DNA of 64,000 nt, taken from Bedellia somnulentella (taxonomy: Eukaryota; Arthropoda; Insecta; Lepidoptera; Bedelliidae). This document shows positions 19,967 through 31,219 of this stretch, in pieces. The DNA lies in assembly GCA_963576735.1 (NCBI GenBank), contig OY755181.1, forward strand, positions 4,278,001 to 4,342,000, in the 5' to 3' direction. The position numbers were made by a program, and so were the translations under genes. How positions within the stretch are numbered: position 1 is the first letter of the stretch; the number at the start of each line of letters is the position of its first letter. Under the pieces are notes generated by a model. The model was given only the letters and a program-made list of their open reading frames with translations. It ran no database searches and had not been told where the DNA came from.

Positions 19967-20274
19967 TTTTTAACAGCATCAATCGAACTACGCGGCAACA
20001 TTCATTTTATATATACGGCCAACCTAAAACTTACTCTCGATTTATTATTGTTTATATGAGAGTTTATCTGAAATTACTCCCACTTTTTTATTAACGTTTA
20101 TGGACATTGACCAAAAATAAATCAGCCTGTATACATACAGCGGCCATATTGTATTTCAGTAGAACGCGATATTTAAATAATTTATTTTTTAAAAGTTGTA
20201 AATTCATCAGCGTGCCGATAAAATTTAGCAGATATTTATGATATGGTTTGGTTTGTTTAATTATGTTTAATGTA

Positions 20275-20475
20275 ACCAGAGCTAAGGGATTAAAAATTCA
20301 TCAGCCACTTTTGGAAAGTTTAGTGGGAAAAAGATGGTAAAATAAAGGTTGTGTGTGATGGGTCTCTAACCGCATCACCGAAAAATCCCTTAAAAGCCTC
20401 AATACCGTTAGTCGCCTCTTACGTACACCTACCGGAAGAAATGGGGTAGTGCTTTTCTAAGCCGACACTACTCAG
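20275..20475 (-). repeat. SINE-A lacking its 3' end, duplication unit 1
   Basis: Starts within ACCAGAGCTAAGGG and runs to the 5' end CCGACACTACTCAGC. The hairpin and (CATA)n tail are missing, unusual for this family, whose truncations are usually at the 5' side. Confidence 0.8.
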
Positions 20476-21133
20476 CTAATCAATTATAATATTATAACAC
20501 TTCAAAACACCTCACTCCGCTCCAATCTCTTCAAATCCACAACAATAATTTCCTTTTACCCCTTTTACCATCTATGCACGTATGAGTTTAATGCGTGTAA
20601 TATGTAATATGCACATAAAGTGGAAATCCACTTACCACCATATCGGTATTATTTTATTATATTAGTCTGAAGCCTTTTAGATCCGCGATTTTAGATAATG
20701 CTGATTATTTGAAAATAATCGTAGTATTTTCACAAACATCTTGTGTAATACACAATGTATCAACGAATATCACGTGATGGTCACGTTTGGAACCACTGCT
20801 CCTTAAGTGTAAAATAGCTTGTATTCACAGATATGTTGTATAAATCAAACTCAAAAACACAACATCCATTTGCAAATCCACTTGATCAAATAAATTAGAA
20901 AATCTATGCAAAAGTGCAGTAAACGTTTAATTACATTGGTATACGTCCAAATTACCATCGGCGACCATTACGTGAACGTTCACTCGGTCCACCGGTACCG
21001 CTACTCTGGCTTCTCGATTGAAATTAAGATACGTAATAATTTATTTTTTAAAAGTTGTAAATTCATCAGCGTGCCGATAAAATTTAGCAGATATTTATGA
21101 TATGGTTTGGTTTGTTTAATTATGTTTAATGTA

Positions 21134-21334
21134 ACCAGAGCTAAGGGATTAAAAATTCATCAGCCACTTTTGGAAAGTTTAGTGGGAAAAAGATGGTAAA
21201 ATAAAGGTTGTGTGTGATGGGTCTCTAACCGCATCACCGAAAAATCCCTTAAAAGCCTCAATACCGTTAGTCGCCTCTTACGTACACCTACCGGAAGAAA
21301 TGGGGTAGTGCTTTTCTAAGCCGACACTACTCAG
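21134..21334 (-). repeat. SINE-A lacking its 3' end, duplication unit 2
   Basis: Second copy of the element at 20275-20475, created by the segmental duplication and not by a new insertion. Confidence 0.8.
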
Positions 21335-21932
21335 CTAATCAATTATAATATTATAACACTTCAAAACACCTCACTCCGCTCCAATCTCTTCAAATCCACA
21401 ACAATAATTTCCTTTTACCCCTTTTACCATCTATGCACGTATGAGTTTAATGCGTGTAATATGTAATATGCACATAAAGTGGAAATCCACTTACCACCAT
21501 ATCGGTATTATTTTATTATATTAGTCTGAAGCCTTTTAGATCCGCGATTTTAGATAATGCTGATTATTTGAAAATAATCGTAGTATTTTCACAAACATCT
21601 TGTGTAATACACAATGTATCAACGAATATCACGTGATGGTCACGTTTGGAACCACTGCTCCTTAAGTGTAAAATAGCTTGTATTCACAGATATGTTGTAT
21701 AAATCAAACTCAAAAACACAACATCCATTTGCAAATCCACTTGATCAAATAAATTAGAAAATCTATGCAAAAGTGCAGTAAACGTTTAATTACATTGGTA
21801 TACGTCCAAATTACCATCGGCGACCATTACGTGAACGTTCACTCGGTCCACCGGTACCGCTACTCTGGCTTCTCGATTGAAATTAAGATACGTAATCTTT
21901 TTTCGTAATAATTTCCTACGAATTTTAATGGT

Positions 21933-22180
21933 TTGATAGTTTGGTTTATAATCCAGAGGTCTCGGGTTTAATACCCGGGATGCTCCACTCACAGTTTGTT
22001 GGATTTACCAGTATGGTTAGTATGTTGCAGGCTGAATAACCAGATTATGATGATTACAGATATACTACTATGATGATTCCATGCTTTTTAGGGCACGCAT
22101 AGCTATCTATTTCAGTTACTATCGTGAACCCGCATTATGAATACGTGGTGGATAAATTGACCTAACTTATTCACGGCAGA
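21933..22180 (+). repeat. SINE-D, decayed
   Basis: Head remnant (TTTGGTTTATAATCCAGAGG, TCTCGGGTTTAATACCCGG), then TTGTTGGATTTACCAGTATGG, GATTCCATGCTTTTTAGGGCACG and a CGTGGTGGATAAATTGACC end. The terminus is lost. Confidence 0.55.
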
Positions 22181-22889
22181 CTACTATTTTATAGTGGAAT
22201 CTCTATTTCTGGTCTCGGTGTCTGGCAATAGTTTCAACCCAACCCCATTAAGGTAACTCGTAAAAATGTTGGTAAATCATATTTCATGTAGGCTTAACCT
22301 TATTGATGGAGATACATGAACTATAAAAAACATTGAATGAATCACCTATCAGACTCGGAAAAATAAACTTTCACATTATAAAGTATAAAACTGTTTTATC
22401 ATTTTAAAGGGGTGTAGATTTAGATCATGTTTACTTTTAAACATTTTTACCGATACAAAAATGCATAAAATCAAGATAAGTAAATTTTTATTCGAATCCC
22501 AAATTGTTTAGGCGAGAACACTTTACATATAACAGTACTTTAGAACTTACATAAATATCAATGAGAGCAATATCGAGTTTCAGGTTAATGGTATGGCCGT
22601 CGAGCCTGTCGGTACTTCAAACTTAATACACCAGTTAGTGCCATAATATTCTGTGGTCCGCTTCGTCGAACAACACTAGGGTAATATCAGTATATATAGC
22701 TGTGGAACCTAAAACTGACATGGCTGTCGCAACATTAGTTTAGTTTATGTGTTCGTAAATCTGACAATTATTCAGAGGTTCTGTCTCATTTAAAACATTG
22801 TTTGTCGGTACTAAAAGTATAAAACAGATTTTTTGGTTTACATAAGGGGCTAAATTTGGTGAAACAGTGCATTTACAATATATAAGAAT
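22181..22889. other. Unassigned stretch
   Basis: No frame with recognisable content and no family match seen. Confidence 0.4.
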
Positions 22890-23203
22890 AATTGTGATAG
22901 CTCAGTGGGTAGTACACCGCTTAGGTTCAAAACCCGGGTCGGACCTACACCAATTTGTCTTTTCTTAAGTCATATGTGTTGTTGGTTTATAATGGGTGTT
23001 GACGGTGAGGGAAAACATCGTGAGGAAAGCCATGGCTAAGTTGTACTTTGTCATGTGACACGGAAGTCATGAGTACACTGTCCAAGCAAAACATGGGTAC
23101 TCTGAACCCCAGGTGACAATATCACGCGATATTCTCAAGTATTAATACATTTGCCAACCCCTTCAGGGATATACAGCGTGAATGTTTGAGTTTGAGTCTA
23201 AGA
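22890..23203 (+). repeat. SINE-B, nearly full length
   Basis: A box (GATAGCTCAGTGGGTAG), a shortened head before GGTTCAAAACCCGGGTC, body, hairpin CAACCCCTTCAGGGATATAC and the end GCGTGAATGTTTGAG. About 20 bases around the anticodon-arm equivalent are deleted. Confidence 0.85.
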
Positions 23204-23214
23204 ATAACTAAGCC

Positions 23215-23614
23215 ATAAGGGTTTCTTTACAATATTTTTCCTTACTGTTAACTAGCTTGATATTGAATTACAGGTTTGACTTAAGAGAAGACACGCAGAC
23301 TTTGCTGTGTAGTGTCGGCTTAGAATAGCACTACCCCATTTCTTCCGGATGGGTGTACGTAAGAGGCGACTAACGGTATTGGGGCTTTTAAGGGATTTTT
23401 GGGCGATGCGGTTGAAGACCCATCACCAACAACCTTTATTTCACCATCTTTTCCCCATGCAACTTCCAAAGGTGGCTGAGGAATGTCTTATTCCCTAGCT
23501 CTGGCTACCCCTTCAAGGGATTTATAGCCGTGAGTATATGTATGTATGCAGACTTTGAACTCGCGTCTCCTGCTTGAAAAGTGGTGGTTCTGCCATTGAG
23601 CTATCATGGTTGTT
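23215..23614 (-). repeat. SINE-B fragment interrupted by SINE-A
   Basis: Pieces 23215-23304 (TTCTTTACAATATTTTTCC, TTAACTAGCTTGATA) and 23548-23614 (head ending CATTGAGCTATCATGG) belong to one decayed minus-strand SINE-B. Confidence 0.7.
23305..23547 (+). repeat. SINE-A, full length, nested in SINE-B
   Basis: A 243-bp insertion flanked by perfect 10-bp GCAGACTTTG duplications (23295-23304 and 23548-23557). Complete from CTGTGTAGTGTCGGC to GAGTATATGTATGTAT. Confidence 0.95.
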
Positions 23615-23749
23615 ATGTTTTTCCAATAAGTACGGTTAGGTGAATGACATTATTATAAATACAGTTTTCTCTCTTATAAATGAGTTATGGCTATTTATTA
23701 ATAATATCGCATGAGAAATAGTTTCAGAATTACCATTTGATTATTCGAA

Positions 23750-23895
23750 TCACGTGAGTACACTGTCCATGCAAAACGTGGGTACTCTGAACACCAGGTG
23801 ACAAAGTCAGGTGATGTTCAGAAGTATTAGCACCTCTGCCAACCCCTTCGGGGATATTCGGCGTGAACGTTTATGTTTATGTTATGTTTATGTAA
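23750..23895 (+). repeat. SINE-B, 3' part
   Basis: From TCACGTGAGTACACTGTCC to GGCGTGAACGTTTATG and a (TTATG)n tail. Hairpin CAACCCCTTCGGGGATATTC perfect. 5'-truncated and little diverged. Confidence 0.85.
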
Positions 23896-24667
23896 TAAAC
23901 TTAAGTAATCATAAGTCGGCGCCTAACAATAATGAACAAAAATACTAAATAACTTTTAATTCAAAGATGTTACGTTAAGGCAGTAGTGAAAAACAAAGTT
24001 TCAACAAAAATCTTTTATATTAGTCGTTAGACTTGTTGTACTGACTTCTAATAAGATAAGTAAAAATACCTTGATTTCATAACAAATTTATGAAGTTGGG
24101 TTCAATAAAATATTTACATTTGGTTTTGTCCTTCTTTTTTTTTAATTTTTACATTGTGGCCATTGCAAATCAGTTGTATGATTATTTTTATTGTGGTGTT
24201 TAATTTTTACTTTTACCGACTAAGGCAAAAATTTGGGTTGTAGCCCTGTTAGTTAGCAGCAACCCCCTTGTCAAGTTAGTAACAAAAATGAAAGGTAATA
24301 CAACAGAATATGCCCATGAATAGTGCAATATTTAGTATCAAAATTAATACTGCTAGAGCGCTCACTAAAGGCGCATATAACTCTATTGTAAGCCTATTAC
24401 TGAACACTCATTTTCTTCATACAATGCCAATGGATTCGCTAAGTGAATTTCGAACTTTCAATAACTCAATACGCCGCGCACACAAAGCAACAGGACGTAA
24501 CAAAATACTTTGTGATATTAAAGTGCCTCGTCCAACGATCAGAGCATTTGGTTCTCGATCCAAAAGTCTAGGGTTTGAAAACCCGATAAATATATTTCAC
24601 CACAAGTTTCTCTATAATACCTTTTAGTTATTTGTTTTTAATGTACATAAAAACATGACGATTGAGG
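23896..24667. other. Unassigned stretch with a 105-codon frame
   Basis: The frame at 24310-24627 (+) encodes 105 residues starting MPMNSAIFSIK. It is basic in its second half and has no motif I recognise. It is longer than most chance frames in this AT-rich context but has no supporting signal. Protein identity unknown. Confidence 0.25.
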
Positions 24668-25120
24668 TCGTCCGCGGTCGAGTAGATCATATTATTATTA
24701 TATTATTTTATGTTGTTGCTGTGTAGTATCGGCTTAGAATAGTACTACCCCATTTCTTCCGGTGGGTGTACGTAAGAGGCGACTGACGGTATTGGGGCTT
24801 TTAAGGGATTTTTGGACGATGCGGTTGGAGACCCATCACCAACAACCTTAATTTTACCATCTTTTCCACACTCATATTTCCAAAAGCGGCTGAGGAATTT
24901 CTAATTCCTTAGCTCTGGCTACCTCTTCTAGGGATTATAGCCGTGAGTTTATGTATGTATGTATTATTTTATGTGATGAGCATAAATGATTGTTTCTTCG
25001 TCTTGGATCTTATTTATTATTTGTGTATTATATAATATTAAATATATCGTTGAGTTAGTATTCCATATTACACGTTTACTTATTTTGGGGCTAACTTAAT
25101 AGTCTGTGTCAAATATGACT
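24668..25120 (+). repeat. SINE-E, interrupted by SINE-A
   Basis: Head remnant CGTCCGCGGTCGAGTAGA at about 24669-24685, then body GAGCATAAATGATTGTTTC, TATAATATTAAATATATCG and TTTGGGGCTAACTTAATAG after the SINE-A at 24714-24961. The tRNA-like B-box part is missing. Confidence 0.7.
24714..24961 (+). repeat. SINE-A, full length, nested in SINE-E
   Basis: Flanked by 13-bp TATTATTTTATGT duplications (24701-24713 and 24962-24974). Complete from GCTGTGTAGTATCGGC to TTTATGTATGTATG. Confidence 0.95.
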
Positions 25121-25130
25121 GTATGTTTAT

Positions 25131-25195
25131 TACATATACTCACAGTCACAAGGAAGAAAGGGATAGTGACATTCTAAGCCGACACTGCATGGCTA
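25131..25195 (-). repeat. SINE-A, internally deleted
   Basis: Only the tail (ACATATACTCACAG) and the 5' end (AAGGAAGAAAGGGATAGTGA to CCGACACTGCATGGC) remain. About 190 internal bases are missing. Confidence 0.65.
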
Positions 25196-25540
25196 TATAT
25201 AATATCTGCAATCACAAGAAACGGTTCTATAGCTATTGAAGTAGGTAAATATCGATTACCGCTATGTTTATTCTTGGAAAATGTTTTTTTTTCCATTGCA
25301 AAACACCATCAATCTTTTTAAAAGATTTACTATCAACAAAAATTCTGCTACGTTACTTTCGTCCAGCTATTGTGCACAAACAACTTTTACTTTCCTTGAT
25401 TTGGAAAGACGATATATGTTAAAACTCTGTGTATTTCTTTTATAAAACATATTCATATATTCAACACGAAACAAAAATTTTGTCAAAAGTTGAAAAAATA
25501 GATTAAAAAGAAAATTGAATAATTATCCACTTTTATTACA

Positions 25541-25748
25541 GACATATACTCACGGCTTCAATACCCTAAAGGCGTCGCCCGAGCTTTGGAATAAGAAATT
25601 ATTTAGCCACTTTTGGAAGTTGAGTTTGAAAGAGAAATGGTAATAATGGTATGGCAAAAAACACTTAAGAAGCCCCTGTACCCTCACCTCTTATGATAAC
25701 CCACGTGTAGAAATGGGGTAGTGCTATTCTAAGCCGACACTACACAAC
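25541..25748 (-). repeat. SINE-A, near full length
   Basis: From ACATATACTCACGGCTTC to CCGACACTACACAAC, with several internal deletions (for example at the GGTTGGAGACCC block). Confidence 0.85.
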
Positions 25749-26062
25749 TAATAACAATAATCAAATAAAATAATATATACAGTTGGCTTTTCTATGTTAT
25801 GACTGTGTTAAAGAATTGAAAAGATGTGGACTAGCGTGTGCGTGACGCATACCTTGATATGTTAAGCGAGTCAAATACCCTTAAAAGTAGATAATAAATA
25901 AATGCCAACAGCATTAGATCTAATAATTAAATATTATTATACATGATGTTATACATACATTGATAACTCACAGCTTCTATCTTTAATAACTTAAGGATTT
26001 ATACATGAGGAGTGAGAAAGTTCAGAAATTTTATATGATTTGATTTTGCTTATTTAGATATA

Positions 26063-27254
26063 CGAGGGGCATGCCAAAAGAAACTAGATACTCAAAAATT
26101 ATAAAATTTATTCTTTATTACAAGTATCGATCTTTTCATAGTATTCACCCTGAACACGTATTAACTTTTCCATACGGCTGAACCAATTGGAAACAACCTG
26201 TGACCACTCTTCTTTAGATACCTCAGAAAACTCGAAATTGTAGGCAACCAGCGCATCTTCTTTGCTTTCAAACCTCTTCCCCTTTAGTTTTTCTTTGATT
26301 TTTGGAAATAAGTAAATATCACAAGGCGCTAGGTCAGGGGAACATGGCGGGTGAGGGAGAATTGACACATTTTTCGAGTTGAAAAAGTCTAGTGTTCTGG
26401 CAGACGTGAGCGGCACCGCATTGTCGTGGTGCCAGAGAAGGTGCCTGACTCCTGACTTCGGTCGCTTGTCACACCAAGCTGATATTACTGTTGGAGCACA
26501 AACTGTCACATACCATTCGGAGTTCACCGTTCTTTCATTCTCTAGCACAACAGTAGCAATATGACCCGTTTTGCAGAAAAACGAGGCGACCATTTGTTTC
26601 TGTGTGCTTCGTGCACGGCGACATTTCGTTGGAGTTGGCTCGTCTTCAAAGCACCATACAGTCGACTGTCGCTTTGATTCGGGATCATCGCCATGTTTCG
26701 TCACCAGTCAGTATATTATATACGTTTTTTTTTCGCCTCCGTTGAATTTATCTATCATGAATAGGCACCAATCCACCCGACGGTCTTTCTGCTCATCGGT
26801 AAGTTTGTGCGGCACCATCTCGAACAACGTTTACGGAGAGAAAAGTGGGCGTGAATTATGGTTTGCATTGCTGTTGATCCAATTATTAGTTCTCGCTCTA
26901 GCTCTACATATGATTCGTCTTTTTTCGCGAATAAGTTTTTCGACTGCACGAACGTTTTCTTGCGTGACCGCGGTTGGCGGCCGTCCTGTCTTCGCTTCAT
27001 CTTCGAGACATCCCCGTCCTCTTTTAAATTCAGCAAACCAATTGAATACTGTTGCTTGGGAACAAGCAGACTCACCAAAAGTAGAAGCCAAAAGTTCAAA
27101 ACATTCTTGAGGCTTTAAACCTTTTTTAAAGTCATAATAAATCATAGCGCGAAAATCACTTCGACTGAGCTCTGACTGAGATAAGATGGTGTATAGCTTG
27201 CCAGTGTCAATTAAATGAGAAAAGAGTATCTAACTTCTATTGGCATGCCCCTCG
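26063..27254 (-). mobile_element. mariner transposon (DD34D)
   Basis: A 1,192-bp element flanked by TA duplications (26061-26062 and 27255-27256), with inverted termini CGAGGGGCATGCCAAAAGAA and CGAGGGGCATGCCAATAGAA. The size and ends are those of a complete mariner. The subfamily is not assigned. Confidence 0.95.
26108..27145 (-). pseudogene. mariner transposase pseudogene
   Basis: Transposase in at least four pieces. The N-terminal helix-turn-helix part (27145 downward) shows GLKPQECFELLASTFGESAC and TVFNWFAEFKRGR. A frameshift near 26915 is followed by ELERELIIGSTAMQTIIHAH in another frame. A second shift precedes the DEQKDRRVDW region, and a third or fourth falls just after TGDETW near 26710. 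The last frame, 26108-26704, holds WHHDNA and PHPPCSPDLAPCD, with 34 residues between the second and third catalytic Asp. All three acidic residues therefore survive, but not in one frame. The shifts leave no continuous frame. Confidence 0.9.
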
Positions 27255-27256
27255 TA

Positions 27257-27640
27257 TACGCTTAAAAGGTTAAAAAACTTTGTAACGAAACGAAGTATAT
27301 AAAAATTATTATAGGTTATTTATTTCCAATACAACCTCTTCGAAGGCTTAATTCACCGGAAGTTTTTCCCACGTTGTTGCACCGGAAGTCGTTGTAAGGC
27401 GGCAAATTCATTTTTCCTGTTGCTACTAAAATTGAGAGAAAATTTTCTGTCGTTCTTAGAAAAAAGCCAAGTGTGTTTGACTGCTTTATCAGCTTGTAAT
27501 AATTTGAGTAACGATTTGTAACGATAGTTGTAAGTAGCTAGAAAATTATGTAATATAAACTAACATTTAAGAACATAATCTATGTAAAATGTTTGAACTG
27601 TGCTGTAAAATAAAAAGTTTTCTATTCTATTTCTATTCTT
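27257..27640 (+). repeat. Possible LINE 3' end with TTCTA-type tail
   Basis: Ends AAATAAAAAGTTTTCTATTC followed by TATTTCTATTC, resembling the tail at 37690-37725. No coding part visible. LINE origin is inferred only from the tail. Confidence 0.35.
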
Positions 27641-27825
27641 ATATACTTAAATATGAGGAAATGATAAGGAATATATGAAGAAAATACATATATACCACGT
27701 TTAATTAAAATGCTTATGTGCGTAAGTATCTCCCGAACGATCATAGGCGCTATTCCTCTCTCTACAAGACCAACAGTATTAAAATGTTAATGAACTTGCA
27801 TTGTAACGGTATTTTTTCAGAAGTG

Positions 27826-28191
27826 ATAGCCCAGTGGGTAGAACACTCGGTTATCGTGCAAACGACTAGTGTTCAAATCCTGGGTCGGGCCTACACCAAT
27901 TTGTCTTTTCTAAAGACATATGTGTGGTTAATTTATCATGGTTGTTAACGGTGAGGGAAAACATCGTGAGGAAACCCACATGGCTGAGTTGTGCTTAGTC
28001 ATGTGACTGTGTATTCGTACAAAAACGGCGATAGGCTTGCCCCCTATCACGTGAGTACACTGTCCATGCAAAACGTGGGTACTCTGAACACCAGGTGACA
28101 AAGTCACGTGATGTTCAGAAGTATTAGTACCTCTGCCAACCCCTTCGGGGATATTCGGCGTGAACGTTTATGTTATGTTATGTTTATTATG
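27826..28191 (+). repeat. SINE-B, full length reference copy
   Basis: A 366-bp insertion between perfect 13-bp duplications TTTTTCAGAAGTG (27813-27825 and 28192-28204). Head ATAGCCCAGTGGGTAG and B box GTGTTCAAATCC, body, hairpin CAACCCCTTCGGGGATATTC, end GGCGTGAACGTTTATG and a (TTATG)n tail. Little diverged, and of the same subfamily as 63750-64000 (AGCCCAG in the A box). Confidence 0.95.
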
Positions 28192-28429
28192 TTTTTCAGA
28201 AGTGCACTCGTATCGCAGCACTAGCAGCAGGTAGGTAACATAGTAATATACAAGTTTTTGTAGTTCGTTGTAAGTTTGATTGACGTGTTATCTACTATAT
28301 AAATATAAGGTAAAATAACGTAATAATCATCAATGGTTCACGTTTTATGCGTAAGGCCTGTGATAGTAAAATTATTGTTATATATTTCAGTGAAATTAAT
28401 AAATTAGGTAAGTAATTTGATTTATGACG

Positions 28430-28935
28430 TTTAAAAAAAGAACTACTGGCTAGATCTCATTCAAACCAATTTTCATTGGTAGTTTGTATAGTAATACACA
28501 TCATATATTTTTTTCAGTTTTATCATGCCCATATTTTAGAAGTTACGGGGGGGGGGACACACATTTAACCACCTTGGAAAAGTCTCTCGCGCAAACTATT
28601 CAGTTTTGAAAAAAATGATATAAGAAACCTCAACATCATTTTCAAATACCTTTTGATAGATACCCCACACGTATAGGTTTGATGAAAAAAATAAAATTGA
28701 GTTTCAGTTCTATGTATGGGGAACCCTAAAAATTTTGGTTTTTTTTCAGATTTTATTTTAAAATCTTAATGCGGTTTACAGAATACATCTACGCACCAAT
28801 TTTCAATAATGTAATTCTTATAGTTTCGGAATAAACTGGCTGTGACATACGGACGGACGGACGGACGGACAGACAGACAGACATGACGAATCTATAAGGG
28901 TCCCGTTTTTGCCATTTGGCTACGGAACCCTAAAA
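28430..28935 (+). repeat. Dispersed repeat ending in GGACGGAC array and an AACCCTAAAAA tail
   Basis: Contains a run of ten G's near 28547, a (CGGA)n/(CAGA)n array at 28850-28882 and the ending GCCATTTGGCTACGGAACCC. I recall this ending as common in lepidopteran genomes but cannot name the family. No coding frame. Confidence 0.5.
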
Positions 28936-29111
28936 ACGGCGTCAAGATATAGAATCAGCAAAAAATATATCATATAACAATGTCATTCTGTTATATCAGT
29001 ACATAGTTATGCAAATATATTTACTATTTTGGTTTGCTGACAAATGTTAAGTATCTGAAGTTCTTTTCGTTTGTTGTGGAGAGAGAGTCGTATGGCTTAA
29101 TTGAAGACAGC

Positions 29112-29420
29112 GAGTTTTCACTCAAGACTCAAACGTTTACGCCTTATATCCCTGAAAGGGTTGGCAGAGGTACTAATTCTTCTGAACAACACGCGATATT
29201 GTCCCCTGGTGAGCAGTACCCACGTTTTACTTAAACACTGTACTCACGTGACAGGGAGCAGGCCTATTGCCGTTTTTTGTGAATACACTGTCATACGAAC
29301 AAGTAAAATTTTGCCATTTGCGTTTCCTCACGAATTTTTTTTGGAAAAGACAAATTGGTGTACGCCTGACCGGGGATTTGGACCCACACGCCTATCTGCA
29401 TCTGTTCTACCGCTTTTCTA
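29112..29420 (-). repeat. SINE-B, near full length
   Basis: From CAAACGTTTACGCCTTATAT and the hairpin CCCTGAAAGGG to the head (GGGATTTGGACCCACACGCC). The A-box end is decayed. It includes expanded T tracts. Confidence 0.8.
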
Positions 29421-29484
29421 GGCAAGTTTGCAACATAGTGGTGCATAGTATTATCAAGCATTAATTCAAAGTCCATAAAGTAAA

Positions 29485-29600
29485 TTTATTATTACCATCT
29501 TTTCCCCCATTAACTTCCAAAAGTGGCTGAGGAATTTTTCATTCCAAAGCTCTGGCTACCCCGTTAAGGGATTTATAGCCGTGAGTATATGTATGTATGT
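29485..29600 (+). repeat. SINE-A, 5'-truncated insertion
   Basis: The last 116 bp of SINE-A, flanked by 10-bp ATAAAGTAAA duplications (29475-29484 and 29601-29610). The duplications show that truncation happened at insertion, as in target-primed reverse transcription. Confidence 0.9.
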
Positions 29601-29639
29601 ATAAAGTAAAGTGACGAGATTGTCTGCCTACCCCAATAA

Positions 29640-29915
29640 CGCTACGCCATACAATCATGCCGCATATCTCTGATGTTGCGACAACTACTAACATTTCAGG
29701 TACCATTTTGGTTAACTGTAGTGTCCACGTTTTTCTTGAACATTGCACTCTCGTTACAGGGCGCAGGACTGAACACCTTTCAGCTAAATACGTTTCCTCC
29801 GTTAACAACCATAATAAAATTTGCTGTTTAAAAACAATACGCATTGTTTACGCAGGACTTGAACTTACTACTATCTGAATTAGATATAGCGGTCTTCCCA
29901 TTGAGCTATCAGTAT
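29640..29915 (-). repeat. SINE-B, decayed
   Basis: Weak but ordered matches: CTCTGATGTTGCGACAACTA, GTGTCCACGTTTTTCTTGAA, TCCGTTAACAACCATAATAA and the head ending CATTGAGCTATCAGTATGG. Confidence 0.6.
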
Positions 29916-30451
29916 GGCTAAAATTATGCCAGAAAAATATTTTTTCTTATTATAATGTTGTAGATGCATCTAATTTAATTACCTTTCTTTCAAAACCACA
30001 TCCCACTGTTACGATCAGGGTACTTACTATCAAAAACAAAGGATATTTTTCTAATACTTCCATTAAAAACGCAATTCTTTTCACCTTTTTGAGCGCTGGC
30101 AAACCCAAGCTTTAATGGACCTTAAGTATTTGAAATAAGGAGAAGAATCAAATGTTCACATAAACACATTTTCTCACAATCTTGTATCTAAAGTACTTTT
30201 GGCAAGAAATTTTGGAACAAAAGATGTATGTGGCGTAAATATATTTAACAGAGAAAATGTGCGGGTAAATTACGGCCATAATCTGGGAGGTAATGAGCAG
30301 AGCCTCTTTTAATGTTCACTCACATTTGTGGCTATCAACTCAGAGTATATAATTACTGACACGTGTCTTACTAGGTTACTAGCGAAATGAACGGAGTTTT
30401 GTTTATATGTTGTTGTAACTAATGTTATTATAATTCGAAATGTTGCGATAA
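29916..30451. other. AT-rich stretch, nothing recognised
   Basis: No frame or repeat match seen. Confidence 0.4.
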
Positions 30452-30672
30452 AGAGAATGGATTATAGTAAATTGGTAGAAGAAATTTGTAGAGCTAATGT
30501 GGATAGTAATATCGCTAGAATACGACTCCGATGACACATTTGGCAAGACAGGCGTCCGTAGTATGAATAATAAAAGAGCATGTATGAAAAGATTGATCGA
30601 TGTAATTGAAGGTAGAGAAGTTTTGTCAAGATCGATAGTCTCTGCCTACCCCAATGGGAACTGTATGTTTGT
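30452..30672 (+). mobile_element. RTE-L LINE, decayed 3' fragment
   Basis: AGCTAATGTGGATAGTAAT, AAAAGAGCATGTATGAAAAG and AGTCTCTGCCTACCCCAATG in order, with deletions (between GATGACACATT and GGCAAGACAGGCG). No GGCGTGAG and only a remnant of the tail. Confidence 0.75.
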
Positions 30673-30880
30673 ATGGAAATTGTAAATTGCTTTTTATGTA
30701 TTTTTCCTATTTTCATCTACACTCACAACAAACAATATTTTTTTTATGTGGCTTGGTGTCAGAAATATAGTATCCCACCAAAAACATTTTCATGTAAAAT
30801 GTTGCCAAGACGAGCCCATATGACTCGCACTGTCAAAAAGTTATCAGATCTCATGTAGAGCCAAGCTTCTAACACTACAC

Positions 30881-31097
30881 GCCCTAACTCTACAAGGCCT
30901 AACTTCACAAACTCTACACCTTAGTCAAAATATGTGGCTTGGCCATTTCGCTACATTCACATCGGCGTAAGGTGAAAAATCAATTCACTGTTCATTACTT
31001 TTGTGTTATACAATAGTTCTTGTAGTAACTAACGGCCAAGCCACATATTTTGACTAAGGTGTAGAGTTTGTGAAGTTAGGCCTTGTAGAGTTAGGGC
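30881..31097. mobile_element. Long-TIR MITE
   Basis: A 217-bp element with about 64-bp, nearly perfect inverted arms beginning GCCCTAACTCTACAAGGCC, and about 85 bp of unique loop. No coding capacity. Target duplication not clear. Confidence 0.8.
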
Positions 31098-31219
31098 ATT
31101 TCTCACATTCTATTCATTCATATTTATATGATCTGATCTAAAGTATAGGTCTAAATATGTCGATATGTCTCAATATTATGTCGATTAATTTATTTATTTT
31201 TATAACAAGGAGTACCTAT

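Larger units (their letters stand above)
20176..21893. repeat. Direct tandem duplication, 859-bp unit
   Basis: Units 20176-21034 and 21035-21893 appear identical at every base I compared, with a period of 859. Each carries a truncated minus-strand SINE-A. At the junctions only AAT is shared. Short frames crossing the junction (20906-21100, 21786-21992) are artefacts of the repeat. It is either a very recent duplication or an assembly artefact. Confidence 0.9.

Noticed and set aside
20906..21992. Frames at 20906-21100 (+) and 21786-21992 (-)
   Set aside because: They cross or abut the junctions of the 859-bp duplication and are not the same protein in both units.
28293..28330. TCTACTATATAAATATAAGG as a Helitron 5' end
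   Set aside because: It resembles lepidopteran Helitron starts, but no CTAG end with a hairpin could be matched to it.
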